Counted from the stretch's first letter, positions 24,527 to 33,499 are shown. The stretch is 64,000 bases of DNA from an uncultured Roseobacter sp. (GCF_947496515.1 NZ_CANMDB010000001.1:496001-560000), one strand, 5' to 3'. Made by a program: numbers and translations. Notes: generated from the letters alone by a model not told the origin.

Positions 24527-24882
24527 CAGATCACCTGCAGAAAGAACGTGCCGGAGAGAAAGAGAGCAGCCCCCACCGCGCCCGCCGCGAGGGTTTTTTG
24601 CGGCGCCGACCACGGCAGCCATTCCAGTGCCATCAGCCGAAGGCCGCCAAAGGCATGGACCGCAAGAAGAAACACCAGCCCGAATTCGGCAAACTTCACA
24701 AGCGGTTGCTCGGCAAAGAGCAGGAATTCATCGAGTTGGTCCGGCGCGGTCAGCGCGTAGGAGAGCACCCAGAAGTGCAGCGGCAAAAAGAGCGCGAGCG
24801 CCAGACCGGAGACCCGGTGCAGCACAAAGGCGAGCCACAGGGGATGCGCCCGCCCCGGTCTCACGCGCCGCTCCCCGGCCAT
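24526..24882 (-). CDS. Succinate dehydrogenase/fumarate reductase-like membrane anchor subunit (SdhD/C-like, b)
   Basis: A 118-aa protein with three membrane segments. HRVSGLALALFLPLHFWVL near residue 22 matches the HRxSG start of cytochrome b558-type anchor subunits, and His in LLAVHAFGGLRLMALEW is a plausible heme ligand. It overlaps the other anchor gene by 22 bases and the flavoprotein gene by one. It should bind heme b and quinone together with the 114-aa subunit. Confidence 0.85.
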   Translation of the reverse strand: MAGERRVRPGRAHPLWLAFVLHRVSGLALALFLPLHFWVLSYALTAPDQLDEFLLFAEQPLVKFAEFGLVFLLAVHAFGGLRLMALEWLPWSAPQKTLAAGAVGAALFLSGTFFLQVI

Positions 24883-25205
24883 GTGACGGCGATCAGTGCC
24901 TGGCCTCCGAGCGCCAGTAGAGCCAGCGCAATCGCGCCCGTCACCAGCCTGAGTGCAAGACCCTTCAGCCCCGCCAGCTCGTGCAGGATCACGCGCAACC
25001 CGATGGCTGCGTGCACGCTGATCGCGATCACGAAACTGCCGTAGAACAGAAACCAGAAGACGGACCCCTGCGTGCGGCCGAGTATCTCTGCCGCGGTCAG
25101 GCCGCCCTGCACCGCATAGATCATCACTGCGATATGCCCCAGCGTCAGCGGCGCCATGACCAGGGCCGTGATCCGCTGCAGCATATAGAGACGCAGATCC
25201 AGCAT
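24861..25205 (-). CDS. Succinate dehydrogenase/fumarate reductase-like membrane anchor subunit (a)
   Basis: A 114-aa protein with three membrane segments; LYMLQRITALVMAPLTLGHIAVMIYAV and SVHAAIGLRVILHE supply His residues suited to heme b. It starts one base into the stop of the Fe-S subunit gene (TGATG) and overlaps the next gene by 22 bases. Together with the 118-aa protein it should anchor the complex in the inner membrane and pass electrons to quinone. Confidence 0.83.
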   Translation of the reverse strand: MLDLRLYMLQRITALVMAPLTLGHIAVMIYAVQGGLTAAEILGRTQGSVFWFLFYGSFVIAISVHAAIGLRVILHELAGLKGLALRLVTGAIALALLALGGQALIAVTWPGSGA

Positions 25206-25936
25206 CAGCTCCCCCCCCGGCGCCAGAACCGCTTTGCCGTTTCGCGCTTCAGCCCGGCGATGGCCGACATGGGGTCAAGGTCGTTGGGGCAGAAGGCGGT
25301 GCAACTGCCCATGGAGTGGCAGTTGTGGCACCCACCGTGTCCTGATACCGCATCAAAGATCGCCGCGCGACCGTCGTGTTTTGCGTCGTTGAGCAGCGTC
25401 CAGGCTCGTTGCAGCGCCGCGGGGCCGAGGTAATCCGAATTGCCTGTCACCGTGTCGCAGCCCGCATAGCAGATCGCGCAGTTGATGCACTCGATCCCGG
25501 CGCTTGCGGTGACGCGAGCAGGTTGGGCGGGATCAACTGGCGGGATCGGCTCGTGCCGCGTGGCACTGGGCCGGTGCGCGCCGCCCGCCGCGACCCATTT
25601 GTCAAAGAACGGATCCATATCCGTGGCAAGATCCTTGATGACCGGCAGGTTGCGCAGGGGGCCGATCTGCACCTTGCGCCCCTGGAGCACCTTGCGCACA
25701 TGGGTCCGGCAGGTCCACCGGGGCCGCCCGTTCACCATCATCGCACAGGATCCGCACATGCCCACGCGGCAGGCAAACCGATAGGTCAGTGTCGGATCTG
25801 CGTATTGCTGGATCCAGGATACCACATCAAGGATCGTCTGGCTTTCCATCGTAGGAACGACAAAGCTCTGATACGCGCCACCCGATGCCGTACCGCGCCA
25901 GACAGAGACGTCCAGATCATCGAGAGGCTCGGGCAC
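25205..25936 (-). CDS. Succinate dehydrogenase/fumarate reductase-like iron-sulfur subunit
   Basis: A 243-aa electron-transfer subunit and first gene of the leftward operon. The [2Fe-2S] ligands are Cys56, Cys61, Cys64 and Cys76 (FACRVGMCGSC...WTC). The second half has CINCAICYAGC and CHSMGSCTAFCP for the [4Fe-4S] and [3Fe-4S] or second [4Fe-4S] clusters. It passes electrons from the flavoprotein to the membrane subunits. The promoter region upstream (25937-26054) carries the candidate LysR box shared with tctC. Confidence 0.92.
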   Translation of the reverse strand: MPEPLDDLDVSVWRGTASGGAYQSFVVPTMESQTILDVVSWIQQYADPTLTYRFACRVGMCGSCAMMVNGRPRWTCRTHVRKVLQGRKVQIGPLRNLPVIKDLATDMDPFFDKWVAAGGAHRPSATRHEPIPPVDPAQPARVTASAGIECINCAICYAGCDTVTGNSDYLGPAALQRAWTLLNDAKHDGRAAIFDAVSGHGGCHNCHSMGSCTAFCPNDLDPMSAIAGLKRETAKRFWRRGGS

Positions 25937-26020
25937 GGTGCTTCCTGTGGCGGGTGGCGGCTGCGTCGTGATATAACTGCTAGAGAAGCTAACGAGAAGG
26001 AATATGTCCTTATGTTTTCT

Positions 26021-26034
26021 GTAAGCTCAGCTTA
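26021..26034. promoter_or_regulatory. Candidate LysR box before the dehydrogenase operon and nitroreductase gene
   Basis: TAAGCTCAGCTTA (26022-26034) is a perfect inverted repeat around a single central C and fits the LysR T-N11-A rule. The 12 bases GTAAGCTCAGCT from 26021 are identical to 19059-19070 in front of tctC/lysR. Flanking TTC before and CAAA further on are also shared. The site is 85 bases from the Fe-S subunit start and 21 from the nitroreductase start, so it could act on both. Confidence 0.6.
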
Positions 26035-26054
26035 TCAAAAGGCGCGCGGACCCA

Positions 26055-26843
26055 ATGGCCCGGCCTGACCTGCAAACCCTGCTAGAGGAACGGTTCGGCG
26101 AGGGACTTGAGGTACCCGCTGCTCTGGCGCAGAACGACGCGCTACAGCGTATTGCGGGCCGCGCCTCCTGTCGGCAGTTCACGGATGCCGCGATCGACCC
26201 GCAGTTGCTGGAGGCGCTTTGCGCGGTGGCACTGGCGGCCCCCTCCAAGAGCGATCTGCAGCAACGGGATTTCCTGATCGTGACCGACCCGGGCGTGATG
26301 GCCGAGCTTAAGGCGCTGCTGCACGCACAGTCGTGGATCGCTGATGCCCCTGCGATGATCGTGGTGCTCGCCAACAACCGCCGCCAGCGTCAGATCCAAT
26401 CCTGGCACGATCAGCCTTTCCCGAACGATCATCTGGATGCGTTCTTCAATGCCAGTGTCGACGCGGGCATCGCGTTGGCCTTTTTCATCGCGGCGGCGGA
26501 GGCCGCGGGGCTCGGGTGCTGCCCCATCAGCACCATTCGCAACCATCTCGAACCGGTCACGGACCTGCTTGACCTGCCGGATCACGTCTTTCCTGTCGCA
26601 GGGCTCGGCGTTGGCTGGCCCGCTGAGACCGGCGACATCAGCCCGCGGCTCTCCGGCGCGGCGACCATCCACCGCGACCGCTTTGTCGATATCACGCGCG
26701 ATCAGGTCGAGGCCTACGACGACCGCCGCCGCGCCGGACAGCCCGGACCGGGGTGGTCCGAGGCCAAGGCCCGGATGTACGCCGAGCCGCAGCGCATGGA
26801 TTTCGGAAAGATCATGCGCAAAATCGGCTTTCATCTGGAATAG
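26055..26843 (+). CDS. Nitroreductase-family FMN oxidoreductase
   Basis: A 262-aa flavoprotein of the nitroreductase superfamily. GRASCRQFTDAAIDPQLLEALCAVALAAPSKSDLQ is the FMN-binding start, and AAEAAGLGCCPIS with DLPDHVFPVAGLGVGWP the second signature. It has the length and the NfsA-type C-terminal extension (GWSEAKARMYAEPQR). Substrates could be quinones or nitro or other conjugated compounds; the sequence does not say. It is divergent from the dehydrogenase operon and shares the candidate LysR box region. Confidence 0.9.
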   Translation: MARPDLQTLLEERFGEGLEVPAALAQNDALQRIAGRASCRQFTDAAIDPQLLEALCAVALAAPSKSDLQQRDFLIVTDPGVMAELKALLHAQSWIADAPAMIVVLANNRRQRQIQSWHDQPFPNDHLDAFFNASVDAGIALAFFIAAAEAAGLGCCPISTIRNHLEPVTDLLDLPDHVFPVAGLGVGWPAETGDISPRLSGAATIHRDRFVDITRDQVEAYDDRRRAGQPGPGWSEAKARMYAEPQRMDFGKIMRKIGFHLE

Positions 26844-26867
26844 AGCAGAGATCGTCATTGCACTGCG

Positions 26868-26895
26868 CCATATTTCCGATATTCATGAAATATGG
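26868..26895. promoter_or_regulatory. Candidate ArsR operator overlapping the arsRC start codon
   Basis: CCATATTTC-N10-GAAATATGG is a perfect 9-base inverted repeat, AT-rich like known ArsR operators. The ATG at 26892 lies inside the right arm. A -35-like TTGCAC (26858-26863) and -10-like TATTCA (26880-26885) would place transcription start near 26892. Bound ArsR would therefore block the promoter, and the mRNA may be nearly leaderless. Confidence 0.65.
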
Positions 26896-27734
26896 AAGAA
26901 ATGATTCTCGACCGGCTTTCTCTGCTCAGCCACCCTCACCGGCTGGCGGTTTTTCGATTGCTGATGCGCCGCTACCCTGACGCGGTGCCGGCGGGCGAGA
27001 TCGCCGTGATCCTCGATCTCAAGTCGTCCACCGCCTCCGTCTACCTCTCGGCGCTTTGCGACGCGGCACTGATCACCCGGCACCGGCAGGGCACTTCACT
27101 GCGGTACCGGGCGCAACCGGCGGCGGCGGGCACGCTGATCGAGTTTCTCTTCACCGATTGTTGCCGGGGTCGTCCTGATCTCTGCCCCGGCGTCATTCCA
27201 ATGACAGGAGACGACTGCATGCCGCGCCCGCCCCGGAACGTTCTCTTCATCTGCACAGGCAATTCAGCCCGCTCGATTTTTGCGGAAAGCATCCTTCGGG
27301 ATCTGGATCCGGGCCGATTCAAGGTGTTTTCCGCCGGAACTCATCCCGCATCGACGCTGAATCCGCTGGCCCTGGAGATGCTGGAGGCCAAGGGCCATGA
27401 CACGTCCTCGTTACGCGCCAAGCATATCGCGGAATACCAGGGATCTGACGCGCCCTGCATGGATTTCGTCTTTACCGTCTGTGACCGCGCCGCCAACGAA
27501 GACTGCCCCGCCTGGGACGGTCAGCCCATCAGCGGCCACTGGGGCGTGCCCGACCCGGCCAAGGCAACTGGCACTTTGGCCGAGAGGCGGCTCGCATTTC
27601 AGCAAGCCTACGGCGCGCTGCGCAACCGGATCGAGGCTTTCGCCGCGCTGCCCATCGACACCCACGACCGTATCGCGCTGCAATCCGCCGTGGACGGGAT
27701 CGGCGCCTCAGACCTTGAAGGAACCTCTGCATGA
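26892..27734 (+). CDS. ArsR repressor fused to LMW-type arsenate reductase ArsC
   Basis: A 280-aa fusion. Residues 1-88 form an ArsR winged helix ([36 protein letters not shown]). Cys90, Cys91 and Cys98 come directly after, much like the three-Cys As(III) site known from the Acidithiobacillus-type ArsR. From residue 111 an arsenate reductase of low-molecular-weight phosphatase type follows: P-loop Cys121-TGNSA-Arg127 and a later Cys in [11 protein letters not shown]. One protein thus senses arsenite and reduces arsenate. No ribosome site precedes ATG 26892; ATG 26901 is an alternative. It overlaps the GAPDH gene by 4 bases. Confidence 0.92.
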   Translation: MEEMILDRLSLLSHPHRLAVFRLLMRRYPDAVPAGEIAVILDLKSSTASVYLSALCDAALITRHRQGTSLRYRAQPAAAGTLIEFLFTDCCRGRPDLCPGVIPMTGDDCMPRPPRNVLFICTGNSARSIFAESILRDLDPGRFKVFSAGTHPASTLNPLALEMLEAKGHDTSSLRAKHIAEYQGSDAPCMDFVFTVCDRAANEDCPAWDGQPISGHWGVPDPAKATGTLAERRLAFQQAYGALRNRIEAFAALPIDTHDRIALQSAVDGIGASDLEGTSA

Positions 27735-28729
27735 CCACCTACGCGCTCAACGGCCTCGGCCGCATCGGCAAGCTGGCCCTACGGCCTCTTCTGGAGCGGG
27801 GGACGCAGATCGCCTGGCTCAACGATGCGGTGGGTGATCCCGCCATGCACGCCCATCTGCTGGAGTTCGACACCGTGCACGGTCGGTGGCCTGCGAGCTT
27901 CAGCGCGGATCACAGCAGTGTGCGCATCGATGACATACGCTTGCCAGTGCACGCAGAGCGGGACCCCGCCAAGCTGCCGCTGGAAGGGGTCGATGTGGTG
28001 ATCGACTGTACCGGCGTTTTCAAGACCGAGGCCGCACTGGCACCCTACTTTGCCGCTGGCGTGAAAAAGGTTGTCGTCTCCGCGCCCGTAAAGGACGGCC
28101 CTACCGCAAATGTGGTCTACGGCGTCAACAATGACGCGTATGTTCCGACCGAACACCGGATCGTGACAGCGGCGAGCTGCACGACCAATTGCATCGCGCC
28201 TGTCGTCAAGGTCGTGCACGAAAACCTCGGGATTAAACACGGCTCGATCACCACGATCCATGATGTGACGAACACGCAGACCATCGTCGACCGACCCGCC
28301 AAGGACCTGCGCCGCGCGCGTTCGGCACTGAATTCGCTGATCCCCACGACGACCGGTAGCGCAACGGCGATCACGCTGATCTATCCGGAGCTCAAGGGGA
28401 GGCTCAACGGCCACGCGGTGCGGGTGCCGCTGCTCAATGCGTCACTGACCGACTGTGTGTTCGAGCTGGCGCGTGAGACGACCGCAGAGGAGGTGAATGC
28501 GCTCTTCAAGGCGGCTGCCGAAGGTCCGCTCAATGGCATTCTGGGCTACGAGACCCGGCCTCTGGTCAGCACGGATTACACCAATGACCCGCGCTCGGGC
28601 ATCGTTGATGGGCCGTCCACGATGGTCGTGAACGGCACGCAGCTAAAGGTCTATGTCTGGTATGATAACGAGTGGGGCTATGCGAACCGGTTGGTCGATG
28701 TCGCGCTGATGGTCGGCGAGAGCCTGTGA
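27731..28729 (+). CDS. gapdh (ars): ArsJ-associated glyceraldehyde-3-phosphate dehydrogenase
   Basis: A 332-aa GAPDH with the NAD site [16 protein letters not shown] (instead of the usual GFGRIGR) and the catalytic Cys in [10 protein letters not shown]. In ars operons with arsJ, this enzyme forms 1-arseno-3-phosphoglycerate from arsenate and glyceraldehyde-3-phosphate, which ArsJ exports (established for the GAPDH-ArsJ pair). It overlaps both neighbours by 4 bases, so it belongs to the arsenic operon and is not the glycolytic copy. Confidence 0.93.
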   Translation: MTTYALNGLGRIGKLALRPLLERGTQIAWLNDAVGDPAMHAHLLEFDTVHGRWPASFSADHSSVRIDDIRLPVHAERDPAKLPLEGVDVVIDCTGVFKTEAALAPYFAAGVKKVVVSAPVKDGPTANVVYGVNNDAYVPTEHRIVTAASCTTNCIAPVVKVVHENLGIKHGSITTIHDVTNTQTIVDRPAKDLRRARSALNSLIPTTTGSATAITLIYPELKGRLNGHAVRVPLLNASLTDCVFELARETTAEEVNALFKAAAEGPLNGILGYETRPLVSTDYTNDPRSGIVDGPSTMVVNGTQLKVYVWYDNEWGYANRLVDVALMVGESL

Positions 28730-29988
28730 GCGCGCCCAACCCAACCGCAGCCTATGTGGCGGTGACGGCGGCCTATTGGGCCTTCATGCTGACCGATGGT
28801 GCGCTGCGGATGCTGGTCCTGCTGCATTTCCACACGCTGGGCTTCAGCCCGGTACAGCTCGCCTATCTCTTCGTCCTCTACGAGATCGCCGGGATCATCA
28901 CCAACCTCAGCGCGGGCTGGATCGCGGCACGCTTTGGGCTGACATCGACGCTCTATGCCGGTCTTGCGCTGCAAGTAGGGGCCCTTCTGGCGCTGGCGCA
29001 GCTTGACCCTGCATGGACCATGACCGCGTCTGTTGTCTTCGTCATGTCAGTGCAGGGCGTCTCGGGCGTGGCCAAGGACCTGTCAAAGATGAGTGCGAAA
29101 TCCGCGGTGAAGGTGCTGGCCCCCGTGGAACAGGGCGGGCTTTTTCGGTGGGTGGCGGTGCTGACCGGATCCAAGAACGCGGTGAAAGGGCTTGGGTTCC
29201 TGTTGGGCGCGGTGCTGCTGGGTCTCGTAGGGCTGAAGGGGGCCGTACTGGGGATGGCGGCGGTGCTCGCTCTCATCTTCACGGCAGTCGTGCTTAAGAT
29301 GCCGAGCGGGCTGCCCTCGGGGCGCAAGGGTGCGAAGTTCCGCGAGGTCTTCTCCAAGAACCCTGACGTCAACTGGCTGAGCTTTGCGCGGGTGTTTCTT
29401 TTTGCAGCACGCGACGTGTGGTTCGTGGTGGGCATCCCGATCTATTTCTACGCCGTACTTTCCGACGGCACGGTAGAGGGCAACCGCGCCGCTTTCTTGA
29501 CCATCGGTAGTTTTATGGCGGTCTGGATCATCCTCTACGGTGCCGTGCAGGCGAGCGCCCCGCGGTTGCTGCGCGCACGTAAGCGGGACCCGTCGCTGAT
29601 CGTCGGGGACGCGCGTCACTGGGGCGCAGTGCTGATCATCGTGCCAGCGGTGCTGGCCGGGCTGGTATGGGCGACGCCAGAGCCCGAGCCATGGTTGACG
29701 GCGATACTTGTCGGCGGGCTGTTGCTCTTTGGCGCGCTCTTTGCGGTGAACTCGGCGCTGCACTCCTACCTCATTCTGTCCTTCACCGATCCTGAACGGG
29801 TCACGATGGATGTAGGGTTTTACTATATGGCCAACGCGACAGGGCGCCTGATGGGGACCGTGCTTTCGGGGGCCAGCTATCAGATTGGTGGTCTGCCCTT
29901 GTGTCTGGCCGTGGCCGCAGCCCTTCTGGCGCTCAACACATTCGGTGCAATGCAGCTACGGACGGGCAAGACGACAGCAACAGTCTGA
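28726..29988 (+). CDS. arsJ: ArsJ, organoarsenical (1-arseno-3-phosphoglycerate) efflux MFS permease
   Basis: A 420-aa MFS protein with 11-12 membrane segments. It starts with GTG 28726 overlapping the GAPDH stop; the longer frame upstream runs inside GAPDH. The sequence [33 protein letters not shown] and [19 protein letters not shown] are typical of ArsJ. It exports the unstable arsenate ester, giving arsenate resistance independent of ArsB. No arsB or acr3 gene is visible here. Confidence 0.93.
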   Translation: MSAPNPTAAYVAVTAAYWAFMLTDGALRMLVLLHFHTLGFSPVQLAYLFVLYEIAGIITNLSAGWIAARFGLTSTLYAGLALQVGALLALAQLDPAWTMTASVVFVMSVQGVSGVAKDLSKMSAKSAVKVLAPVEQGGLFRWVAVLTGSKNAVKGLGFLLGAVLLGLVGLKGAVLGMAAVLALIFTAVVLKMPSGLPSGRKGAKFREVFSKNPDVNWLSFARVFLFAARDVWFVVGIPIYFYAVLSDGTVEGNRAAFLTIGSFMAVWIILYGAVQASAPRLLRARKRDPSLIVGDARHWGAVLIIVPAVLAGLVWATPEPEPWLTAILVGGLLLFGALFAVNSALHSYLILSFTDPERVTMDVGFYYMANATGRLMGTVLSGASYQIGGLPLCLAVAAALLALNTFGAMQLRTGKTTATV

Positions 29989-30022
29989 CCGCTGGCAGGA
30001 GAGCGTACCGGGTGCCGCCGCG

Positions 30023-30042
30023 AAGGGCCTTGCAAGGCCCTT
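30023..30042. repeat. 20-base perfect palindrome (dispersed type, copy 2)
   Basis: AAGGGCCTTGCAAGGCCCTT lies between arsJ and modA on the same strand, in a 100-base gap. It differs from copy 3 (32759-32778) only in the two central bases. The bases after it (GCCCGCGCC) also resemble those after copy 3. It can form a strong hairpin but lacks a T-run. Confidence 0.7.
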
Positions 30043-30088
30043 GCCCGCGCCTCTTGCAACCATCGCCGCGCTGACCGAATGTGACGCC

Positions 30089-30898
30089 ATGAGCCGCCTC
30101 CGCCCCTCCGCCAGATCCGTTCCGCGTCGCACCACCGCGCTGGCATTGGTGGCAACGCTGTGCCTGGCGTTTGTCACCACCACAGCCTCGCGCGCCGAGA
30201 CACTGACCGTCTTTGCCGCCGCCAGTCTCAAGAACGCGCTGGACGAGATTGCAGCGGGGTTCACGGACCAGACAGGCACCACCGTCACGCTTTCCTATGC
30301 AGGCAGCTCAGTGCTGGCCCGTCAGGTTGCACAAGGCGCACCGGCGGATGTGATCATCACCGCCAGCGCCGACTGGATGGACTGGCTGGCTGAGCAAGGC
30401 GCCATCGACCCGACCAGTCGCGGGGATCTCACCAGCAACCGCATGGCGCTGATTGCCCATGGCGCGGGACAGCCGCCTGCCGATTTTGACGCAGCCAGTC
30501 TCCGCGCGCGACTGGCACATGACCGCATTGCCATGGCACTGGTCGAGGCGGTGCCTGCGGGCATTTACGGCAAGGCCGCGCTCGCGCATCTGGGCCTTTG
30601 GGACGCGCTTGCGCCGCAGGTGGTGCAAACCGACAACGTCCGCGCGAGCCTCGCCCTGGTCGCCGCAGGCGAGGCGCCCTTTGGCATCGTCTATGCCTCG
30701 GACGCGCAGGCGGAACCGCGGGTCAGCCTGCTGGGGCTCTTTCCCGAAGACAGCCATCCGCCCATCCGTTACCCCGCCGCTCTGACCAAGCGCAGCCGCT
30801 CTGACATGGCAATGGCCTTCCTGATGGAGCTGCGGAGCACGACGGCCCAACGGGTGCTGAGGGAAAACGGCTTCATACGGCCAGAGACGCGACCGTGA
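30089..30898 (+). CDS. modA: Molybdate ABC transporter substrate-binding protein ModA
   Basis: A 269-aa periplasmic protein. Start at ATG 30089; the open frame further upstream covers the palindrome and end of arsJ. The signal peptide (ALALVATLCLAFVTTTASRA) ends near residue 35 and is followed by TLTVFAAASLKNALDEIAAGF, VTLSYAGSSVLARQ and NVRASLALVAAGEAPFGIVYASDA, the ModA oxyanion-binding motifs. First gene of modABC. Molybdenum would serve pterin enzymes, including the formate dehydrogenase at the left edge. Confidence 0.95.
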   Translation: MSRLRPSARSVPRRTTALALVATLCLAFVTTTASRAETLTVFAAASLKNALDEIAAGFTDQTGTTVTLSYAGSSVLARQVAQGAPADVIITASADWMDWLAEQGAIDPTSRGDLTSNRMALIAHGAGQPPADFDAASLRARLAHDRIAMALVEAVPAGIYGKAALAHLGLWDALAPQVVQTDNVRASLALVAAGEAPFGIVYASDAQAEPRVSLLGLFPEDSHPPIRYPAALTKRSRSDMAMAFLMELRSTTAQRVLRENGFIRPETRP

Positions 30899-31590
30899 CA
30901 GACTGGCTCGGCCCGGAGGAGTGGCGCGCCGTGGCGCTATCGCTCAAGGTGGCTTTCTGGGCCACGGTTCTGTCGCTACCGCTGGCACTGTGGGTCGCGC
31001 ATGTGCTGGCCCGGCGTGACTTTCCGGGCAAACAGGTCCTCAACGGGCTCGTGCACCTTCCGCTGATCCTGCCACCCGTGGTCACCGGCTACCTGCTTTT
31101 GCGTGCCTTCGGCACACAAGGACCGGTGGGCGCGCTGCTCGACCGCGTCGGCATGCCAGTGGCTTTCCACTGGACCGGCGCGGCACTCGCTGCTGCCGTC
31201 ATGGCCTTCCCGCTGATGGTCCGCGCCATTCGGCTGTCCATCGAGGCGGTGGATCCGCGGCTGGAGGCTGCTGCCGCGACATTGGGGGCCTCGCGGGCTT
31301 GGATCTTTGTCACCATCACACTGCCGATGGCCCTGCCGGGCATCATCGCAGGAGCTATCCTTGCCTTCGCCAAGGCCATGGGTGAGTTCGGCGCGACCAT
31401 CACCTTTGTCTCCAATATCCCCGGCCAGACCCAGACGGTGCCATCAGCCATCTATGCCTTTCTGCAGGTCCCAGGTGGCGAGGCCTCGGCCTGGCGGTTG
31501 GTGATCGTATCGATCTGCGTCGCCATGGGCGCGCTCATCCTGTCGGAGTGGCTGGCCAGGCGTGCCGCCCACAGGCTGCGCGGCGCATGA
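30895..31590 (+). CDS. modB: Molybdate ABC transporter permease ModB
   Basis: A 231-aa permease with five membrane segments and the coupling motif in AFAKAMGEFGATITFVSNIPGQTQT. It starts with GTG 30895 overlapping the modA stop (GTGA). It ends overlapping modC by 4 bases. The NIPGQTQT stretch after the coupling loop is typical of ModB. Confidence 0.95.
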   Translation: MTDWLGPEEWRAVALSLKVAFWATVLSLPLALWVAHVLARRDFPGKQVLNGLVHLPLILPPVVTGYLLLRAFGTQGPVGALLDRVGMPVAFHWTGAALAAAVMAFPLMVRAIRLSIEAVDPRLEAAAATLGASRAWIFVTITLPMALPGIIAGAILAFAKAMGEFGATITFVSNIPGQTQTVPSAIYAFLQVPGGEASAWRLVIVSICVAMGALILSEWLARRAAHRLRGA

Positions 31591-32705
31591 GCGTAACCGT
31601 TCGCCTCCAGCACCAATTGCCAGGCTTCGCACTCGACGTGGAGTTCGAGGCGCCCGCCGGTGTCACCGTGCTCTTTGGCCGTTCTGGTGCGGGTAAAACC
31701 ACCATCGTCAACGCCGTAGCGGGGCTCATCCGACCCCATGCAGGGCGGATCGTCTGTGATGGTACCGTGCTGTTTGACAGCGGGGCTGGTGTCTGCGTCC
31801 CCTCAGCCCGGCGGCGTGTGGGCTATGTCTTTCAGGATGCGCGGCTCTTTCCACATATGACAGTGCGGCAGAACCTGCTCTACGGCCGCTGGTTCGCCCC
31901 GCGTGGCAGCGACGCGGCACCGCTGGACCGGATCGTGGAAATGCTCGGGATCGGGCATTTGCTGACACGCCGACCCGCGGGGCTGTCGGGGGGCGAAACG
32001 CAGCGCGTGGCCATCGGGCGCGCGTTGCTATCTGATCCGCAGATCATCCTTGCCGATGAGCCTCTCGCTGCCCTTGATGATGCGCGAAAGGCTGAAATCC
32101 TGCCTTACTTTGAGCGGCTACGCGACGAGGTGGCGGTGCCAATCCTCTACGTCAGCCACGCAGCGGCAGAGGTCGCACGACTGGCCACGACCGTGATCAC
32201 GCTGGAGGCGGGTCGCGTCATCCGCCAAGGTGCCGCAGCAGAAGTGCTGGGCGATCCGGGCGCAACACCGTTGGGGGTGCGGGCCGCGGGTGCAATGATC
32301 GAAGCGGTGGTAGGCGCGCATCACGCAGATGGGCTCAGTTCACTGCGCGCCGAAGGCGCGGTCCTGCTGCTGCCCAGAGTGCCCCAGCCTGAAGGCAGCC
32401 CCTTGCGGGTCTGGATCGCGGCCCAGGACGTGATGCTTGCCACGCAAGAGCCGCAGGGGATCTCTGCGCTGAACGTGCTGCCGGTGACAGTGCAGGCGCT
32501 GCGACAGGGAGACGGACCCGGTGTCATGGTGCAGCTCGGCTTTGGCAAGGCCCGGCTGCTGGCGCGGATCACGCGGCGGTCGGCGATGGCAATGCAGCTG
32601 ATCCCCGGCGCACAGATCTTCGCCGTTCTCAAAGCCGTATCTGTCGCCCCCGATGCCATCGGAGACGGGCACACTCCGACAGCAGGCACATCACGGGCGC
32701 CATAA
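31587..32705 (+). CDS. modC: Molybdate ABC transporter ATPase ModC
   Basis: A 372-aa ABC ATPase beginning at ATG 31587. Walker A GRSGAGKTT, signature LSGGETQRVAIGRAL, Walker B IILADEPLAALDD. The C-terminal 80 residues (SALNVLPVTVQALRQGDGPGVMVQLGFGKARLLARIT) form the MOP/TOBE domain that binds molybdate and can inhibit import, as in ModC. No modE regulator is next to it. Confidence 0.95.
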   Translation: MSVTVRLQHQLPGFALDVEFEAPAGVTVLFGRSGAGKTTIVNAVAGLIRPHAGRIVCDGTVLFDSGAGVCVPSARRRVGYVFQDARLFPHMTVRQNLLYGRWFAPRGSDAAPLDRIVEMLGIGHLLTRRPAGLSGGETQRVAIGRALLSDPQIILADEPLAALDDARKAEILPYFERLRDEVAVPILYVSHAAAEVARLATTVITLEAGRVIRQGAAAEVLGDPGATPLGVRAAGAMIEAVVGAHHADGLSSLRAEGAVLLLPRVPQPEGSPLRVWIAAQDVMLATQEPQGISALNVLPVTVQALRQGDGPGVMVQLGFGKARLLARITRRSAMAMQLIPGAQIFAVLKAVSVAPDAIGDGHTPTAGTSRAP

Positions 32706-32758
32706 ACCCTCGCAAACAGCGACCACGGTTCCGCGCTCGCCCGTCGGGTCCCGCAACG

Positions 32759-32778
32759 AAGGGCCTTCGAAGGCCCTT
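32759..32778. repeat. 20-base perfect palindrome (dispersed type, copy 3)
   Basis: AAGGGCCTTCGAAGGCCCTT lies in the 118-base gap between the convergent modC and lyxose isomerase genes. It is nearly identical to copy 2, which flanks the other end of modABC. As a strong hairpin it may end both transcripts, though no T-run follows. Confidence 0.7.
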
Positions 32779-32823
32779 GCCAGCGCCCACGGCGAGCGTT
32801 GCGCTCAGCACAATGCGCATTTT

Positions 32824-33489
32824 CTAGTAGTCGGACACCAGCAAATGCGTCGGTGCGGCATCCTCTTCGACATCGGAAAACCGGCCGATTGGCATCTCGA
32901 ACACATTGTCCGTGTGATCATCGTTGACCGTCGAAACCTCGCCCACAAGGCAATCGCCCTTCTCCGCCCAGAAGGCATGCCAGATCCCCGGCATGAGGGT
33001 CACGCTTTCGCCCGGCGCGAGCCGGAGCCGGGCCCCTGCCTCGAACCTGCGCAGGATACCGTCGCAAGGCACTTCCACCGCTGCCGTACGGTCGATGCCA
33101 CCCTCGGCATCCGGCGCAAACAGCTCGATGATCAGATCGCCCCCGCCCCGGTTGATGATGTCCTCTGCCTTGATCACATGGCGGTGCATGGGCGACAGCT
33201 GATCTTGCCGTGTGATCATGATCTTCTCCGCGTAGAGCATGCCACGCCCCTGATCGAGATCCTCCGCCCGCCCGTTGCGTGTGGTGAAGAGAAAGAGCCC
33301 CAGTTCGTCAAAGCGGCCCTGCCCGTAGTCGGTAATGTCCCAACCAAGGCCGCGGTCACGCAGGGGCCTTGCCACATCGCTGCGCATCTCGTCGGCGGAC
33401 CAATAGGCGAAGGGCGGCAGGATCTGCCCGAAACTGCGGATGAAGGCATCGCCTTCGGCCAGAATCTCGTTGATACGCGAGCGTTTCAT
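32824..33489 (-). CDS. D-lyxose/D-mannose ketol-isomerase family protein
   Basis: A 221-aa cupin-fold isomerase. MHRHVIKAEDIINRGGGDL carries the metal-binding His-x-His and Glu, and LMPGIWHAFWAEKGDCLVGEVSTVND the second part, as in D-lyxose isomerases, which interconvert D-lyxose/D-xylulose and D-mannose/D-fructose. A very good ribosome site (GGGAGGGA) precedes the ATG. Last gene of the leftward sugar operon with ribokinase and a FucU-like mutarotase, which suggests pentose or related sugar use. Confidence 0.88.
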   Translation of the reverse strand: MKRSRINEILAEGDAFIRSFGQILPPFAYWSADEMRSDVARPLRDRGLGWDITDYGQGRFDELGLFLFTTRNGRAEDLDQGRGMLYAEKIMITRQDQLSPMHRHVIKAEDIINRGGGDLIIELFAPDAEGGIDRTAAVEVPCDGILRRFEAGARLRLAPGESVTLMPGIWHAFWAEKGDCLVGEVSTVNDDHTDNVFEMPIGRFSDVEEDAAPTHLLVSDY

Positions 33490-33499
33490 GATCCCTCCC

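Noticed and set aside
23381-24760. 459-codon rightward open frame opposite the flavoprotein gene
   Set aside because: The minus strand carries complete SdhA-like motifs; this is a shadow in GC-rich DNA.
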